From Synechococcus sp. UW140 (GTDB lineage Bacteria; Cyanobacteriota; Cyanobacteriia; PCC-6307; Cyanobiaceae), in the NCBI RefSeq assembly GCF_900474295.1, contig NZ_UCOB01000025.1, positions 1 to 64,000 on the forward strand: 64,000 nucleotides of DNA, given 5' to 3'. Positions 27,992 to 38,015 of the stretch are shown piece after piece (the stretch's first letter is position 1; each line of letters starts with the position of its first letter). A model generated the notes under the pieces. That model was given only the letters and a program-made list of their open reading frames with translations. It made no database searches and had not been told where the DNA came from. The position numbers and the translations under genes were made by a program.

Positions 27992-30957
27992 ACCAGAACG
28001 TCATCAACCAACTGCTGCAACACGAAGCCTTCAAAGGCCTCAGCGATCCTGGCCGCACGCGTCTTCAGGATGGCATCGAGTTGCTGTCATTCGAACTCGG
28101 CCAACAGCTGGTAGAAGCAGGCGTAATCCCTGGCCGGGTCCTGATTGTGCTGGAGGGTCGGGCCCGACTGGTGGGCGACGACCAAGGCAGACTGATCTCG
28201 CTAGGAAAATTCGAAGCGGGAGCCCTCCTTGGTGCAGCCAGTCTGCTGTGTGGACGCAACTGCGAAAACCTGATCGCCAGCGATGCCATTACTGCTGCGT
28301 CCATTACGGATGAGCTCTGGGCTGAGCTTTATCAACAAGAGGAAAGCTTCCGGCGCTGGTGCGACAAGCAACTCTGGGGTCAAGAAGTCATCGCCCTGCT
28401 TCAGGACCTGCAGAAAAGCAACGCCCGAGCAGAAGGCAGCTCCATGCGTCTTCTGCCCGATACTCTTCGCGCCGCCGAACGGGTGCCTGTCAACCCTGCT
28501 GCAATCAAAGCTGCAGACGCTGATCAACGCGATGTCTTCCTTGTCTCAGCCTGGAACGGCAGCACCCCAGGAACAGCCGTTAACGAAGAAACGCTGCCAG
28601 CGGATAGCAAACCGTTTCCGTCACGCCTGATCAGCCTCCCCAGACCACTGGTCGAGATGATCATCAACGCGGCGGAACAAACCAACACAGCAAACGAACC
28701 ATCATCAGCATCGACAGCCAACACAAACGGCGACCAATCCTCCCAAGCGCTCTCGACCCTTCAGGCTGGTCCGACACCTGTGAGTCGCTTCGACCCCAGT
28801 GGTGATGTGCTTGACCAGCTGCGCCTAATCCGCGCTGAAGGGGTGCTGCAGGAGACCCTGGCCTGCTTCCAGATGCTGGCGCAGCTGATGAAACTGCCAG
28901 TGCGCCGCGATGCGATCGACAAGGTGCTGCGTGAAACCATTCGCCGTGGCCAAACCCCCAATCTGCGGCTGTGCGGCCAGATTGCCGCAGGCCTTGGTCT
29001 GCACGTGTCTGGGGCCCGAGTCGGTGCAGCGATGGGCACCCGACTACAGACCCCGACACTGATCCCCTGGGGCGAGAGCTTTGCCCTCGTGGTGCGCAGC
29101 AACCAGAACGGACTCACCTTGGCGTCCCCTCGTGACGGCATTGTCAACCTGCAGCCAGAGCAACTGGAAGAGACCTTCCCCGAAGGCATCGATCTGCTAC
29201 TTCTCGACCGCACCAACACCACCCCGAACGAAACATTCGGACCCAACTGGTTCTGGCCCGCTCTGAAACGCCACCGCGCCGTGCTGGTGCAGGTGCTGGT
29301 CGCCAGCTTTGTGGTGCAGCTGTTCGCTCTGGCCAATCCCCTTCTCATCCAGGTGATCATCGACAAAGTGATCACCCAACGCAGCCTCGACACTCTCCAA
29401 GTTCTTGGCATCGCCTTGGTGGTCGTCACCTTGCTGGAGGGAGTGCTCGGCAGCCTCAAAACCTTCCTGTTCTCAGAAACAACCAACCGAATCGATCAGC
29501 GCCTTGGTGCAGAGGTGATCGATCACCTGCTGCGGCTTCCCTTGGGATATTTCGACAAACGTCCCGTCGGTGAACTCGGCTCCCGCATCGGCGAGCTTGA
29601 GAAGATCCGCAATTTCCTCACCGGCCAAGCCCTCACGACACTTCTAGATGCTTGCTTCTCGGTGATCTACATCCTTGTGATGGTGGTCTACAGCTGGCTT
29701 CTCACCCTGATTGCCCTGGCGGTTCTACCGATTCAAGTGGGGCTCACCTTGATTGGGGCTCCCCTATTCCGGCGCCAATATCGCCAGGCAGCAGAAGCAA
29801 ACGCCAAGACACAGAGCCATCTCGTCGAGGTGCTCACCGGCATCCAAACCGTGAAAAGCCAGAACGTTGAGATGGTGAGCCGCTTCTCTTGGCAGGAGTT
29901 CTACGCGGGCTACATCAATCGCTCGTTTGAACAAACGATCAGCGGCACCGTGCTGAGCCAAACCTCCCAGGTGCTTCAGAAGCTCTCCCAGCTGATGGTG
30001 CTATGGGTTGGCGCAACCCTTGTGCTCAGTGGTGATCTGACACTGGGTCAATTGATCGCCTTCCGGATCATCTCGGGCTATGTCACCCAGCCCCTCCTAC
30101 GCCTCTCCAGCATCTGGCAGAACATCCAGGAACTAAAGGTGAGTTTCGAGCGACTGGCCGACGTGATTGATACTCCCCAGGAGTCGAACGAAGTCGACAA
30201 GGCGAAGGTGCCGTTGCCACCAATCGAAGGTGCCGTGAACTTCGAGAATCTCACCTTCCGGTTCCGTCCCGATGCAGCTCCAGTTCTCAAGGATGTAAAC
30301 CTGCAGATCAAGTCAGGCACCTTTGTCGGCATCGTCGGCCAGAGCGGAAGCGGCAAGAGCACACTGATGAAGCTCTTGCCTCGCCTCTACGCACCTGAGG
30401 AAGGTCGCATCCTCATCGATGGCTATGACATCGACAAGGTGGAGCTCTATTCCCTCCGGCGGCAAATCGGAATCGTGCCCCAGGATCCGTTGCTGTTCTC
30501 AGGCACAATCAGCGAAAACATTGCCCTGACTCAGCCCGATGTCGGCAGTGATGAGATCGTGATGGCCGCCAAGTTGGCCGATGCCCACGACTTCATCATG
30601 GAGCTGCCCAGCGGCTACAGCACTCCGGTGGGCGAACGCGGTGCATCACTCAGTGGTGGACAACGCCAGCGCATCGCCATCGCCCGCACCTTGCTCAGCA
30701 ACCCCAAGCTGCTGGTCATGGATGAGGCCACCAGCGCCCTTGACTACGAAACAGAACGCCGCGTCTGCGACAACCTGGTACAAGCCCTGCAGGACTGCAC
30801 GGTGTTCTTCATCACCCACCGACTGGCCACCGTGCGCCGCGCCGATGTGATTGTGGTGATGCATTTGGGAGTGGTCGCCGAAGTCGGCAGCCACGATGAA
30901 TTGATGGCCAAGCGCGGCCGTTATTACGCGCTCTACCGCCAACAGGAGGCCAGCTGA
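27988..30957 (+). CDS. Type I secretion ABC exporter with N-terminal cNMP-like and C39-like domains
   Basis: 989 aa inner-membrane ATPase. Domain order: a cyclic-nucleotide-binding-like beta-roll (about 20-130; LSFELGQQLVEAGVIPGRVL, LGKFEAGALLGAASLLCG); a Ser/Thr/Asn-rich linker; a C39-peptidase-like domain (about 270-405) in which the expected cysteine (Asp-Cys-Gly motif), histidine and Asp-Pro are replaced (VLQETLACFQMLAQL, IPWGESFALVVR, LASPRDG); a six-helix membrane domain (about 427-710); and the ATPase with GIVGQSGSGKSTL near 782, LSGGQRQRIAIARTL near 887 and LLVMDEATSALD. A peptidase-dead C39-like domain usually means docking of RTX-type substrates rather than leader cleavage. Overlaps the PPIase gene and precedes hlyD by one base. 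Confidence 0.93.
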   Translation: MNQNVINQLLQHEAFKGLSDPGRTRLQDGIELLSFELGQQLVEAGVIPGRVLIVLEGRARLVGDDQGRLISLGKFEAGALLGAASLLCGRNCENLIASDAITAASITDELWAELYQQEESFRRWCDKQLWGQEVIALLQDLQKSNARAEGSSMRLLPDTLRAAERVPVNPAAIKAADADQRDVFLVSAWNGSTPGTAVNEETLPADSKPFPSRLISLPRPLVEMIINAAEQTNTANEPSSASTANTNGDQSSQALSTLQAGPTPVSRFDPSGDVLDQLRLIRAEGVLQETLACFQMLAQLMKLPVRRDAIDKVLRETIRRGQTPNLRLCGQIAAGLGLHVSGARVGAAMGTRLQTPTLIPWGESFALVVRSNQNGLTLASPRDGIVNLQPEQLEETFPEGIDLLLLDRTNTTPNETFGPNWFWPALKRHRAVLVQVLVASFVVQLFALANPLLIQVIIDKVITQRSLDTLQVLGIALVVVTLLEGVLGSLKTFLFSETTNRIDQRLGAEVIDHLLRLPLGYFDKRPVGELGSRIGELEKIRNFLTGQALTTLLDACFSVIYILVMVVYSWLLTLIALAVLPIQVGLTLIGAPLFRRQYRQAAEANAKTQSHLVEVLTGIQTVKSQNVEMVSRFSWQEFYAGYINRSFEQTISGTVLSQTSQVLQKLSQLMVLWVGATLVLSGDLTLGQLIAFRIISGYVTQPLLRLSSIWQNIQELKVSFERLADVIDTPQESNEVDKAKVPLPPIEGAVNFENLTFRFRPDAAPVLKDVNLQIKSGTFVGIVGQSGSGKSTLMKLLPRLYAPEEGRILIDGYDIDKVELYSLRRQIGIVPQDPLLFSGTISENIALTQPDVGSDEIVMAAKLADAHDFIMELPSGYSTPVGERGASLSGGQRQRIAIARTLLSNPKLLVMDEATSALDYETERRVCDNLVQALQDCTVFFITHRLATVRRADVIVVMHLGVVAEVGSHDELMAKRGRYYALYRQQEAS

Positions 30958-30958
30958 C

Positions 30959-32185
30959 ATGGGCAAGATCAACCAAAATCCCGTTGGTGGCCTGATTCGC
31001 AAAGCTCAAGATCAACTTGAGAAACGCGCCGGTTCGATCAACAACAATGAAAGTGTTCTGCAACAAGACCGCTTCTGGCTGAAAGCCACCACGTGGGCTC
31101 TGATCGGCACCACCGTTTTCGGCATCGGCTGGCTAGCGATTGCCCGCACTGAGGAAGTGGTCGTGGCCCAAGGGAAACTCGAGCCTGTCGGCAACGTCAA
31201 AGAAGTTCGGATCCCTACGGGAGGCGTCGTCGAGGAGATCCTGGTGAAAAACGGCGAGCGCGTAAAGAAGGGCCAACTGCTGATACGCCTCGATCAAGAG
31301 AGCTCGGCAGAACAACTCAATTCTTTAGAACAAGGTGTGAGTGAAAAAAGTACCCAGATCAATCAAAAAAAAGAACAACTCAACCTCAAACGACTAGAGC
31401 GAGAACGCACTCTCGAGCTCAATCGCGAACAACTCATCACCACCAAGACCAATCTATCTCTGGAGGAAGAGATCCTTGATCGTCTCGCAGGGCTAGCCCG
31501 TGAGGGTGCCTCACCTGACATCCAATATCTGCAACAACGCAACAAAGTCACTGAACTAAAAGGTGAACTGGTAAAGCTAAAACTGGATGGACGCCGCCAG
31601 ATCAATCAGATCGATCAACAGATTGAACAACTGAATGCTGAACTGGCTGGCCTGCGCAGTGAGCGCGCTCAGCTGGAGGCCCAACGCACCGAAGTGAAGG
31701 TGACCAATCGCAATCAATTGCTGCGCTCACCGGTGGATGGAATCGTGTTCGATCTCAAAATCAACAACCCCGGCTTCGTCTCCCAGGACCAATCCACCCA
31801 GGCGGCACTGAAAGTGGTGCCGTTCAACACCCTGGAAGCTGATGTGGAGATCCCAAGCAGCAAGATCGGCTTTGTGCGCAAGGGTCAAAACGCGGAAGTA
31901 AGTATCGACTCCTTTCCGGCCACTGATTTCGGCGTGCTCGAAGGCAGTGTCGCTTCGGTGGGATCCGATGCGCTTGCACCGGATGCACAACAAGGACGAG
32001 AGGAATATCGTTACCCAGCCACAATTGAGCTCAATGACCAGCAACTCAAACTCAAAAACGGCACTGCTCTGCCGCTGCAGGTGGGCATGTCACTGACAGC
32101 CAATATCAAGCTGCGCAGCGTCAGCTACCTCCAGCTTCTTCTCAACACCTTCCGGAGCAAAACCGACTCGCTCCGACAAATCTGA
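30959..32185 (+). CDS. HlyD-family periplasmic adaptor of type I secretion system
   Basis: 408 aa. A single transmembrane helix (about residues 40-60, ALIGTTVFGIGWLAIARTEE) is followed by a lipoyl-like half (VVAQGKLEPVGNVKEVRIPT), a long coiled coil (about 110-245, rich in Glu, Gln, Leu), the second lipoyl half (LLRSPVDGIVFDLKINNPGF) and a beta-barrel segment (EADVEIPSSKIGFVRKGQNA). It would link the ABC exporter to an outer-membrane TolC-type channel, which is not in the window. Starts one base after the exporter stop, so translation is coupled. Confidence 0.93.
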   Translation: MGKINQNPVGGLIRKAQDQLEKRAGSINNNESVLQQDRFWLKATTWALIGTTVFGIGWLAIARTEEVVVAQGKLEPVGNVKEVRIPTGGVVEEILVKNGERVKKGQLLIRLDQESSAEQLNSLEQGVSEKSTQINQKKEQLNLKRLERERTLELNREQLITTKTNLSLEEEILDRLAGLAREGASPDIQYLQQRNKVTELKGELVKLKLDGRRQINQIDQQIEQLNAELAGLRSERAQLEAQRTEVKVTNRNQLLRSPVDGIVFDLKINNPGFVSQDQSTQAALKVVPFNTLEADVEIPSSKIGFVRKGQNAEVSIDSFPATDFGVLEGSVASVGSDALAPDAQQGREEYRYPATIELNDQQLKLKNGTALPLQVGMSLTANIKLRSVSYLQLLLNTFRSKTDSLRQI

Positions 32186-32202
32186 CCCTCCCAAACAGCC
32201 AA

Positions 32203-32231
32203 ACAAAAAGCGTCGCCAAAAGGCGACGCTT
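32203..32231 (-). terminator. Strong intrinsic terminator between hlyD and rnj
   Basis: AAGCGTCGCC (32208-32217) and GGCGACGCTT (32222-32231) are a perfect 10-bp inverted repeat with an AAAA loop. On the minus strand the stem is followed by TTT then GTTT, so it terminates rnj well; on the plus strand there is no T run, so termination of the secretion operon there would be weaker. Confidence 0.8.
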
Positions 32232-32257
32232 GATTCACTGATTGGCGGAAACCAAGC

Positions 32258-34324
32258 TCAGGCCGCGGCTGAACGGCGGCGGCGAGTACGTCCTGCGGGC
32301 ATCTCGGGCTCCAGCTCGGCCTTAGGACGACTCACCACCGGCGCCGCCGCTGCAGGGGCCTGCTTCGAAACGGGTGCAGCAGGGGTCGCAGAGGGTGAAG
32401 ATGACGGCGAAGACGAGGGTGAAGACGACGGCGACGAAGGAATCACACGCTTGGGAGCCTGATCCCGGTCACGGCGACCATGACCACCCTGACCGCGGTA
32501 ACCACCGCGGCCGCCGCGACCACGAGGAGCGGGACGATCATCAGGCTCAGCATCGGCACGGCCCTTATACACAGGCGTGCCACCTGGAGCTGGCTGCACT
32601 AGGCAGAGGATGAGGGGCTCCACCTGAAGCTCTCGACGCATGCGCCGACCGAGGCCCACTTCCACCTCACGCTGCACACCCATCCAATCGACTTCTAGCG
32701 TCTTTTCGCCAGTATTCCGGCAGAGCTGCTTCCAACGGTTTTCAAGCACCCACTTGATTTCCCGTTCAGTCCAAAGCGACATCTTGCGGGCATCAGCCGT
32801 GGTGACCACACCGCGAAGGTTGACCCGGGGCGGTGCAACCATGGCGCCATCGGTGCTGATCGCCGCCAGGATCGTGACCACACCATCTTCTGCGAGCTGC
32901 TGCCTCTCCTTGAGAACACGAGCATCCACAATGCCGTTGCGGGATTGATCGAGCAGCTCAATACCGGCCTTCACAGGATCGCCCTTACGAATCGAATCGG
33001 CGGTGAGCTCAACCACGTCTCCGTTGTCGATGATCAACGTGTTGTCTTCCGGCACCCCCATGGAATGACCAGTCTTGGAATGGCAAACGAGCATGCGGTG
33101 TTCACCATGCACCGGCACAAAAAACTTGGGCTTCGTCAGCGCCAACATCAACTTCTGGTCTTCCTGGAAGCCATGACCTGACACGTGAATGCCTTCGCCT
33201 TTGCCATAAACAACCTTGGCGCCGAGCATCATCAAACGATCAATGGTGTTAACCACTGAGATCGTGTTGCCAGGGATTGGACTGGCCGAGAAGATGATCG
33301 TATCTGTGGTTTTGACCTTCACCTGGGGGTGCTCGCCGCGGGAGATGCGGCTAAGAGCCGCCAGCGGCTCTCCCTGACTACCCGTCATCAACAGCAGGGT
33401 TTCGCGATCGGGCAAATCGTTGATCTGCTTAATCGGCACAAACAAATCATCGGGCGCGCGCATGTAGCCAAGTTCGCGAGCTTTGGCGATCACATTGAGC
33501 ATCGAGCGGCCCAGCAAACCCACCTTGCGGCCGTTCTTAAGCGCCAGCTCAAGAATCATGGCCACCCTGTGGATGGAACTGGCAAAGGTGGTGATGATCA
33601 CCCGGCCCTCCGCCTCCGCCATGCGGCGATCGAGATTGGGAAACACAGAACGCTCTGGCGGACAGAAACCAGGTACCTCGGCGTTGGTGGAGTCGCTGAA
33701 GAGACAGAGCACACCCTGATCACCGTGATGGGCCAAGCGAGCGATATCGAAGTGCTCACCATCCACCGGGGTGTGATCAAATTTGAAATCACCGGTGAAA
33801 ATCACCGTGCCTACTGGAGTGGTGATGGCCAACGAAAAGCTGTCCGCCATCGAGTGGGTGTTGCGGATGAACTCCACCGAGAAGTGCTGACCCACCTTGA
33901 CCACGTCCCTCGGACCCACGGTCTGCAAGGTGGTGCGATCGGTAACACCAGCCTCATCCATCTTGCCGGTGAGCATCGACAGAGCCAAACGTGGCCCGTA
34001 AATGACAGGAATATTGAAGTGCTTGAGATGGTGGGCAATGCCACCGATGTGATCCTCATGACCATGGGTGACGATCATTCCCCGGATGCGCTTCTGGTTC
34101 TCCCTCAGAAAGCTGGTATCCGGGAGCACGACATTGACGCCGTGCATGCCATCGCTGGGAAAGGCCAGACCAGCATCGACGAGCATCAGATCATCTCCGT
34201 ACTCGAACACACAGGTGTTCTTGCCGATCTCATGCAGACCACCAAGGGGAATCACCCGCAGACAGGGCTCGTTTGCTGTGGCTTGGCCATTACGTGATCG
34301 GTTGAGGGAGGAGATCGGTGTCAT
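32258..34324 (-). CDS. rnj: Ribonuclease J
   Basis: Metallo-beta-lactamase/beta-CASP ribonuclease with 5'-3' exo and endo activity in RNA decay. 688 aa. Motifs are RVIPLGGLHEIGKNTCVFEY, the metal ligands GMIVTHGHEDHIGGIAHHL near residue 88, TGDFKFDHTPVDGEHFD, and ASSIHRVAMI with LMTGSQGEPLAALSRISRGE in the beta-CASP part. The C-terminal 80-100 residues are a disordered tail rich in Gly/Arg and then Ser/Pro (SSPSSSPSSSPSSSPSATP, about 628-646), encoded by a short tandem DNA repeat. Last gene of asd-dapA-rnj (91 bases after dapA). Confidence 0.96.
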   Translation of the reverse strand: MTPISSLNRSRNGQATANEPCLRVIPLGGLHEIGKNTCVFEYGDDLMLVDAGLAFPSDGMHGVNVVLPDTSFLRENQKRIRGMIVTHGHEDHIGGIAHHLKHFNIPVIYGPRLALSMLTGKMDEAGVTDRTTLQTVGPRDVVKVGQHFSVEFIRNTHSMADSFSLAITTPVGTVIFTGDFKFDHTPVDGEHFDIARLAHHGDQGVLCLFSDSTNAEVPGFCPPERSVFPNLDRRMAEAEGRVIITTFASSIHRVAMILELALKNGRKVGLLGRSMLNVIAKARELGYMRAPDDLFVPIKQINDLPDRETLLLMTGSQGEPLAALSRISRGEHPQVKVKTTDTIIFSASPIPGNTISVVNTIDRLMMLGAKVVYGKGEGIHVSGHGFQEDQKLMLALTKPKFFVPVHGEHRMLVCHSKTGHSMGVPEDNTLIIDNGDVVELTADSIRKGDPVKAGIELLDQSRNGIVDARVLKERQQLAEDGVVTILAAISTDGAMVAPPRVNLRGVVTTADARKMSLWTEREIKWVLENRWKQLCRNTGEKTLEVDWMGVQREVEVGLGRRMRRELQVEPLILCLVQPAPGGTPVYKGRADAEPDDRPAPRGRGGRGGYRGQGGHGRRDRDQAPKRVIPSSPSSSPSSSPSSSPSATPAAPVSKQAPAAAAPVVSRPKAELEPEMPAGRTRRRRSAAA
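32393..32440. repeat. Short tandem repeat coding for Ser-Pro repeats in RNase J
   Basis: Repeated 12-base units of the type GAAGATGACGGC / GAAGACGAGGGT / GAAGACGACGGC occur in the plus strand, which on the coding strand gives (Ser-Pro-Ser-Ser) repeats. Such a repeat can change length by slippage, so copy number may differ between strains. Confidence 0.7.
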
Positions 34325-34414
34325 GGAATTGCGTCGTAACAGAAAGAGAAAACAGGTCGGGCGCTGGCACCGAAGCCGCTGGCCTCGGAACGCCGTAGGA
34401 GATCAGCCGTGGCG

Positions 34415-35323
34415 TCAGGTCTGACGCAAGGCGGCCAAGGCTTGAGAGAGGGTGTCACGCATGGATGAATCGAGCGGTAGCAAAGGAAGACGAGGAGCAC
34501 CGACTGGCCAACCGCTGAGCTCAAGTGCAGCTTTGACGGGAATCGGATTGGTGGTGGCGAAGAGGGCCTTACAAAGCGGCAGGAGCTGGTCATGCTGCGC
34601 AAGAGCCTCAGCATGACGGCCGGCAAAGAAGGCTTCGATCATCGAGCACAGTCGGCGACCAGCCACATGGCTGGCCACACTCACCACACCAACAGCACCA
34701 ACGGAGAGCATGGGCAAGGTGAGGGCGTCGTCTCCGCTATAGATCGCCAGTTTCGGGCCACAGGTGAGACGCAGCTGACTGACTTCTTCGGTGGTGCCGC
34801 TGGCGGCCTTGATGCTCACCACATTGGGACAATCCATCAGACGGGCCACAGTGGCAGGAGCAAGACTGCATCCGGTTCGGCCAGGGATGTTGTAAAGCAT
34901 CAGAGGCAACTCAGGAGCAGCCTGAGCCACGGCTCGGAAATGGGCCTCAAGCCCCTCCTGAGGAGGCTTGTTGTAGTAAGGCACAACCACCAAAGCGCCA
35001 TCAGCACCAGCAGCTGCCGCCTCACGCGTTGCCTCCACTGCTTCAGCGGTGCTGTTACTGCCAGTGCCTGCAAGCACCTTCACACCAGGGCCAACGGCCT
35101 GACGAACCGCGGCCAGCATCTGCACCTGCTCCTCCCAGCTGAGGGTGGGGGATTCACCAGTGGTGCCACAGACCAAAATGCCTTCCGATCCCTCCTCCAC
35201 CAGATGGCTGGCGAGCCGGCCGGCCAAGGCCAAATCAACCTTGCCTTCGGCATCGAAGGGGGTCACCATCGCCGTGAGCAAACGACCGAAAGGAGTAGGG
35301 GACAGCTGGGCAGCAGTGCTCAT
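34415..35323 (-). CDS. dapA: 4-hydroxy-tetrahydrodipicolinate synthase
   Basis: Condenses pyruvate with aspartate semialdehyde in the diaminopimelate/lysine pathway. 302 aa. Motifs: [80 protein letters not shown] with the catalytic tyrosine, and [17 protein letters not shown] with the Schiff-base lysine. Starts five bases after the asd stop codon, so asd, the enzyme that makes its substrate, is cotranscribed and probably translationally coupled. Confidence 0.97.
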   Translation of the reverse strand: MSTAAQLSPTPFGRLLTAMVTPFDAEGKVDLALAGRLASHLVEEGSEGILVCGTTGESPTLSWEEQVQMLAAVRQAVGPGVKVLAGTGSNSTAEAVEATREAAAAGADGALVVVPYYNKPPQEGLEAHFRAVAQAAPELPLMLYNIPGRTGCSLAPATVARLMDCPNVVSIKAASGTTEEVSQLRLTCGPKLAIYSGDDALTLPMLSVGAVGVVSVASHVAGRRLCSMIEAFFAGRHAEALAQHDQLLPLCKALFATTNPIPVKAALELSGWPVGAPRLPLLPLDSSMRDTLSQALAALRQT

Positions 35324-35328
35324 AGCGA

Positions 35329-36372
35329 TCAGGAAGAAATCAGCAGTTCTGCGATCTGAATCGCGTTCAGCGCGGCCCCCTTACGGATCTGGTCACCACA
35401 GAGCCAGAACTCGAGAGCATTCGGTTCGCTGATGTCCTGACGGATCCGACCCACAGCGATGGGATCTCGACCGGTCACATCAGTGGGCATGGGGAAACGG
35501 TTGTCGTCCAGTCGATCGATGAGCTCGACCCCAGGGGCTGCAGCAAGCAGGGAACGGGCTTCGTCGACCGGAAAGGGCTGTTCGAACTCCACATTCACAG
35601 CTTCGGAATGGGCCCTCAAGACGGGCACCCGTACACAAGTGGCACTGAAACGCAAATCCGGAAGTTCCATGATCTTGCGCGTTTCATTGACCATCTTCAT
35701 CTCCTCCTCGCAATAGCTGTTTGCCTGCAGCGGGGAATTGTGAAGGAAGAGATTGAAGGCCAAGGAGTGAGGAAGCACGGCACTTTCAGGCGTGCCGCCA
35801 TCGAGCACCACCTGGCTGAGGTGACGCAGCTCCTCCATGGCGCGAGCGCCGGCACCACTAGCGGACTGATAAGTACTCACCACCACCCGGCACATCGGAA
35901 CCCTGGCAGCAAGAGGCGCCAGGGCAAGGGTGAGCAAAATCGTGGTGCAGTTTGGATTCGCGATAACACCCTGATGCTCAAAGGCTGCATCAGGGTTGAC
36001 CTCAGGCACCACCAGCGGCACGCCCTCCTCCATCCGAAACGCGCTGGAGTTGTCAACCATCAACGCTCCAGCAGCGATGATGGCCTCACGCCACTGCTTG
36101 GAGACAGAGCCCCCGGCAGAAGCGAGCACAAGATCAACACCCTGAAAGGCCTCAGCGCTCACCTCCTGAACCGTGAGCTGCTCGCCTTTCCAAGACTGGG
36201 TCGTGCCGGCCGAGCGGGAAGATGCCAACAAGCGCAGTTCAGACACGGGGAAAGCCCGTTGCTCGAGCAGCTGAAGCAGTTCCTGACCAACAGCACCGCT
36301 GGCGCCAAGCAAAGCAACGGTGAGAGGTCGGGAGGGCAGGGATCGGTAGCTGGTTTGAGAGGAGATGGGCAA
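35329..36372 (-). CDS. asd: Aspartate-semialdehyde dehydrogenase
   Basis: Reduces aspartyl phosphate to aspartate semialdehyde with NADPH. 347 aa. The NADP-binding start is [20 protein letters not shown], the catalytic cysteine lies in [20 protein letters not shown], the substrate-binding region is [16 protein letters not shown], and [18 protein letters not shown] closes the family pattern. The open frame begins with TTG at 36372, which is the most likely start because no ATG lies before the conserved nucleotide-binding fold. First gene of asd-dapA-rnj, divergent from tig across 166 bases that must hold both promoters. Confidence 0.95.
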   Translation of the reverse strand: MPISSQTSYRSLPSRPLTVALLGASGAVGQELLQLLEQRAFPVSELRLLASSRSAGTTQSWKGEQLTVQEVSAEAFQGVDLVLASAGGSVSKQWREAIIAAGALMVDNSSAFRMEEGVPLVVPEVNPDAAFEHQGVIANPNCTTILLTLALAPLAARVPMCRVVVSTYQSASGAGARAMEELRHLSQVVLDGGTPESAVLPHSLAFNLFLHNSPLQANSYCEEEMKMVNETRKIMELPDLRFSATCVRVPVLRAHSEAVNVEFEQPFPVDEARSLLAAAPGVELIDRLDDNRFPMPTDVTGRDPIAVGRIRQDISEPNALEFWLCGDQIRKGAALNAIQIAELLISS

Positions 36373-36538
36373 ACGCTTGTCGCTGAAGCTGGGAAACGAT
36401 TTCAGACGTCTTCTGACTGTCGAAGGGTGACCAGGATGGAGAGCTGTTGGTACACCCGAGAGAACGCTGGGGACACAATACGCGGCGAAGCCTGTCCTGG
36501 CTCTTTCATAAAGTGTTGGGCTGCCCGTACCAGTTCAG

Positions 36539-37969
36539 ATGAGCGCCGCTTCGTTGAAGGTCAAGACCACCACCCGTCCCGGCAGCCGCCTGGCCGTTGA
36601 AGTGGCAGTGCCAGCTGAACGCTGCAAGGAGAGTTACGAAGCGGCCGTTGCTCAGCTCAGCCGCACGATCAATCTGCCCGGCTTCCGCAAGGGCAAGGTG
36701 CCCAGAGCCGTGCTGCTGCAGCAGATTGGTCCGCTTCGCATCCGTGCAACGGCTCTCGAATCAATGGTGGATGGCGTTTGGCGTGAAGCGATCGAACAGG
36801 AGAAAATCGAGGCCCTGGGTCAGCCCGACCTCGCCGACGGCTTCGAGACACTGCTCGACGCCTTTGATCCCAGCAAGGAACTGACCGTCACCCTGGAAAC
36901 CGATGTGGCACCGGTGCCCAAGCTGAAGGCCACCAAAGGCCTGAATGCGGAAGCCGAAAGCGTGAGCTACGACCCCGCCAAGGTCGACGAGATGATCGAG
37001 CAATCACGCAAGCAGATGGCCACCCTGGTACCGGTCGAGAACAGGCCAGCAGCCAATGGTGATGTGGCCGTGGTCGGCTTCAACGGCACCTACAGCGATG
37101 ACGGCAGCGCGATTGAAGGCGGCAGCGCCGACTCGATGGATGTGGAGCTGGAAGACGGCCGCATGATCCCCGGATTCGTGGAAGGGATCGTGGGCATGAG
37201 CATCGGCGATGAGAAAACCGTTGAATGCCAGTTCCCTGAGGACTACTCCAAGGACGATGCCCGCGGTCGCAAGGCCAGCTTTGTGATCAACCTCAAGGAT
37301 CTCAAGACCCGTGAGCTGCCAGAGCTTGACGATGCCTTCGCCAAGCAGGCCAGCGACAAGGAAACGATGACCGAACTGCGTGCAGATCTGGAACAGCGCC
37401 TCAAAGACGATGCTGATCGTCGCCAGACGAGCAACCGTCACGACGCCCTGATCGCCGCCTTAGTGGAACAGCTGGAGGTGGAATTGCCCGAGAGCCTGGT
37501 GCAACAAGAAGTGCGCAACCTGGTGGAACAAACCGCGGGGCAGTTCGCTCAGCAAGGCATGGATGTGAAATCGCTCTTCACACCAGAGCTCGTGCGCAAT
37601 CTGATGGAGTCGTCCAGACCGGAGGCGGAAGAGCGGCTTCGCCGCAGCCTGGCCCTCTCGGCCCTGGCCGAAAGCGAAGGGCTCAAGGTTGAAGACGCCG
37701 ATATCGACGCGAAAGTGACCGAGGTGAAGCGGGAACTCTCAGGGGAACGAGACATCGACCCCCAACGTCTGCGGGATGTCGTGATCGAAGACCTTCTTCG
37801 CGACAAGCTGCTGGGTTGGCTCGAGGACAACAGCACGGTGACCGAGAAGGCTGCTGAAGAGGCATCGGCCAAAACCGAGGCGAAACCGGCAGCCAAAAAG
37901 GCCAAGGAGACCAAAACCAAAACCGCCAAGACCAAAACCGCAAAATCGGATGAGGACACCAAGGCCTGA
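36539..37969 (+). CDS. tig: Trigger factor
   Basis: Ribosome-bound chaperone and prolyl isomerase for nascent chains. 476 aa. The ribosome-docking signature [17 protein letters not shown] is near residue 48, the FKBP-type PPIase domain spans about 155-245 ([34 protein letters not shown]), and the long helical C-terminal arms follow. The last 45 residues are a Lys/Ala/Thr tail ([20 protein letters not shown]), probably disordered. First gene of tig-clpP-clpX, a conserved cyanobacterial order. Confidence 0.96.
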   Translation: MSAASLKVKTTTRPGSRLAVEVAVPAERCKESYEAAVAQLSRTINLPGFRKGKVPRAVLLQQIGPLRIRATALESMVDGVWREAIEQEKIEALGQPDLADGFETLLDAFDPSKELTVTLETDVAPVPKLKATKGLNAEAESVSYDPAKVDEMIEQSRKQMATLVPVENRPAANGDVAVVGFNGTYSDDGSAIEGGSADSMDVELEDGRMIPGFVEGIVGMSIGDEKTVECQFPEDYSKDDARGRKASFVINLKDLKTRELPELDDAFAKQASDKETMTELRADLEQRLKDDADRRQTSNRHDALIAALVEQLEVELPESLVQQEVRNLVEQTAGQFAQQGMDVKSLFTPELVRNLMESSRPEAEERLRRSLALSALAESEGLKVEDADIDAKVTEVKRELSGERDIDPQRLRDVVIEDLLRDKLLGWLEDNSTVTEKAAEEASAKTEAKPAAKKAKETKTKTAKTKTAKSDEDTKA

Positions 37970-38015
37970 TCAAGCCCCATAGATTGCACTCACAACGTTC
38001 TGCCCCGACCGCCGC

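Noticed and set aside
27236-32185. Secretion locus considered as a bacteriocin maturation/export cluster
   Set aside because: The C39-like domain lacks the catalytic cysteine and histidine, and no small leader peptide gene with a GG motif was seen nearby.
32393-32440. Tandem repeat considered as a CRISPR or regulatory array
   Set aside because: Units are 12 bases without spacers and lie in frame inside the RNase J tail; there are no cas genes.
33329-34297. 322-codon plus-strand frame opposite rnj, and a similar 330-codon frame at 35608-36600 opposite asd
   Set aside because: Both lie antisense to well-identified enzymes in GC-rich DNA and show His/Arg-rich shadow composition without family motifs.
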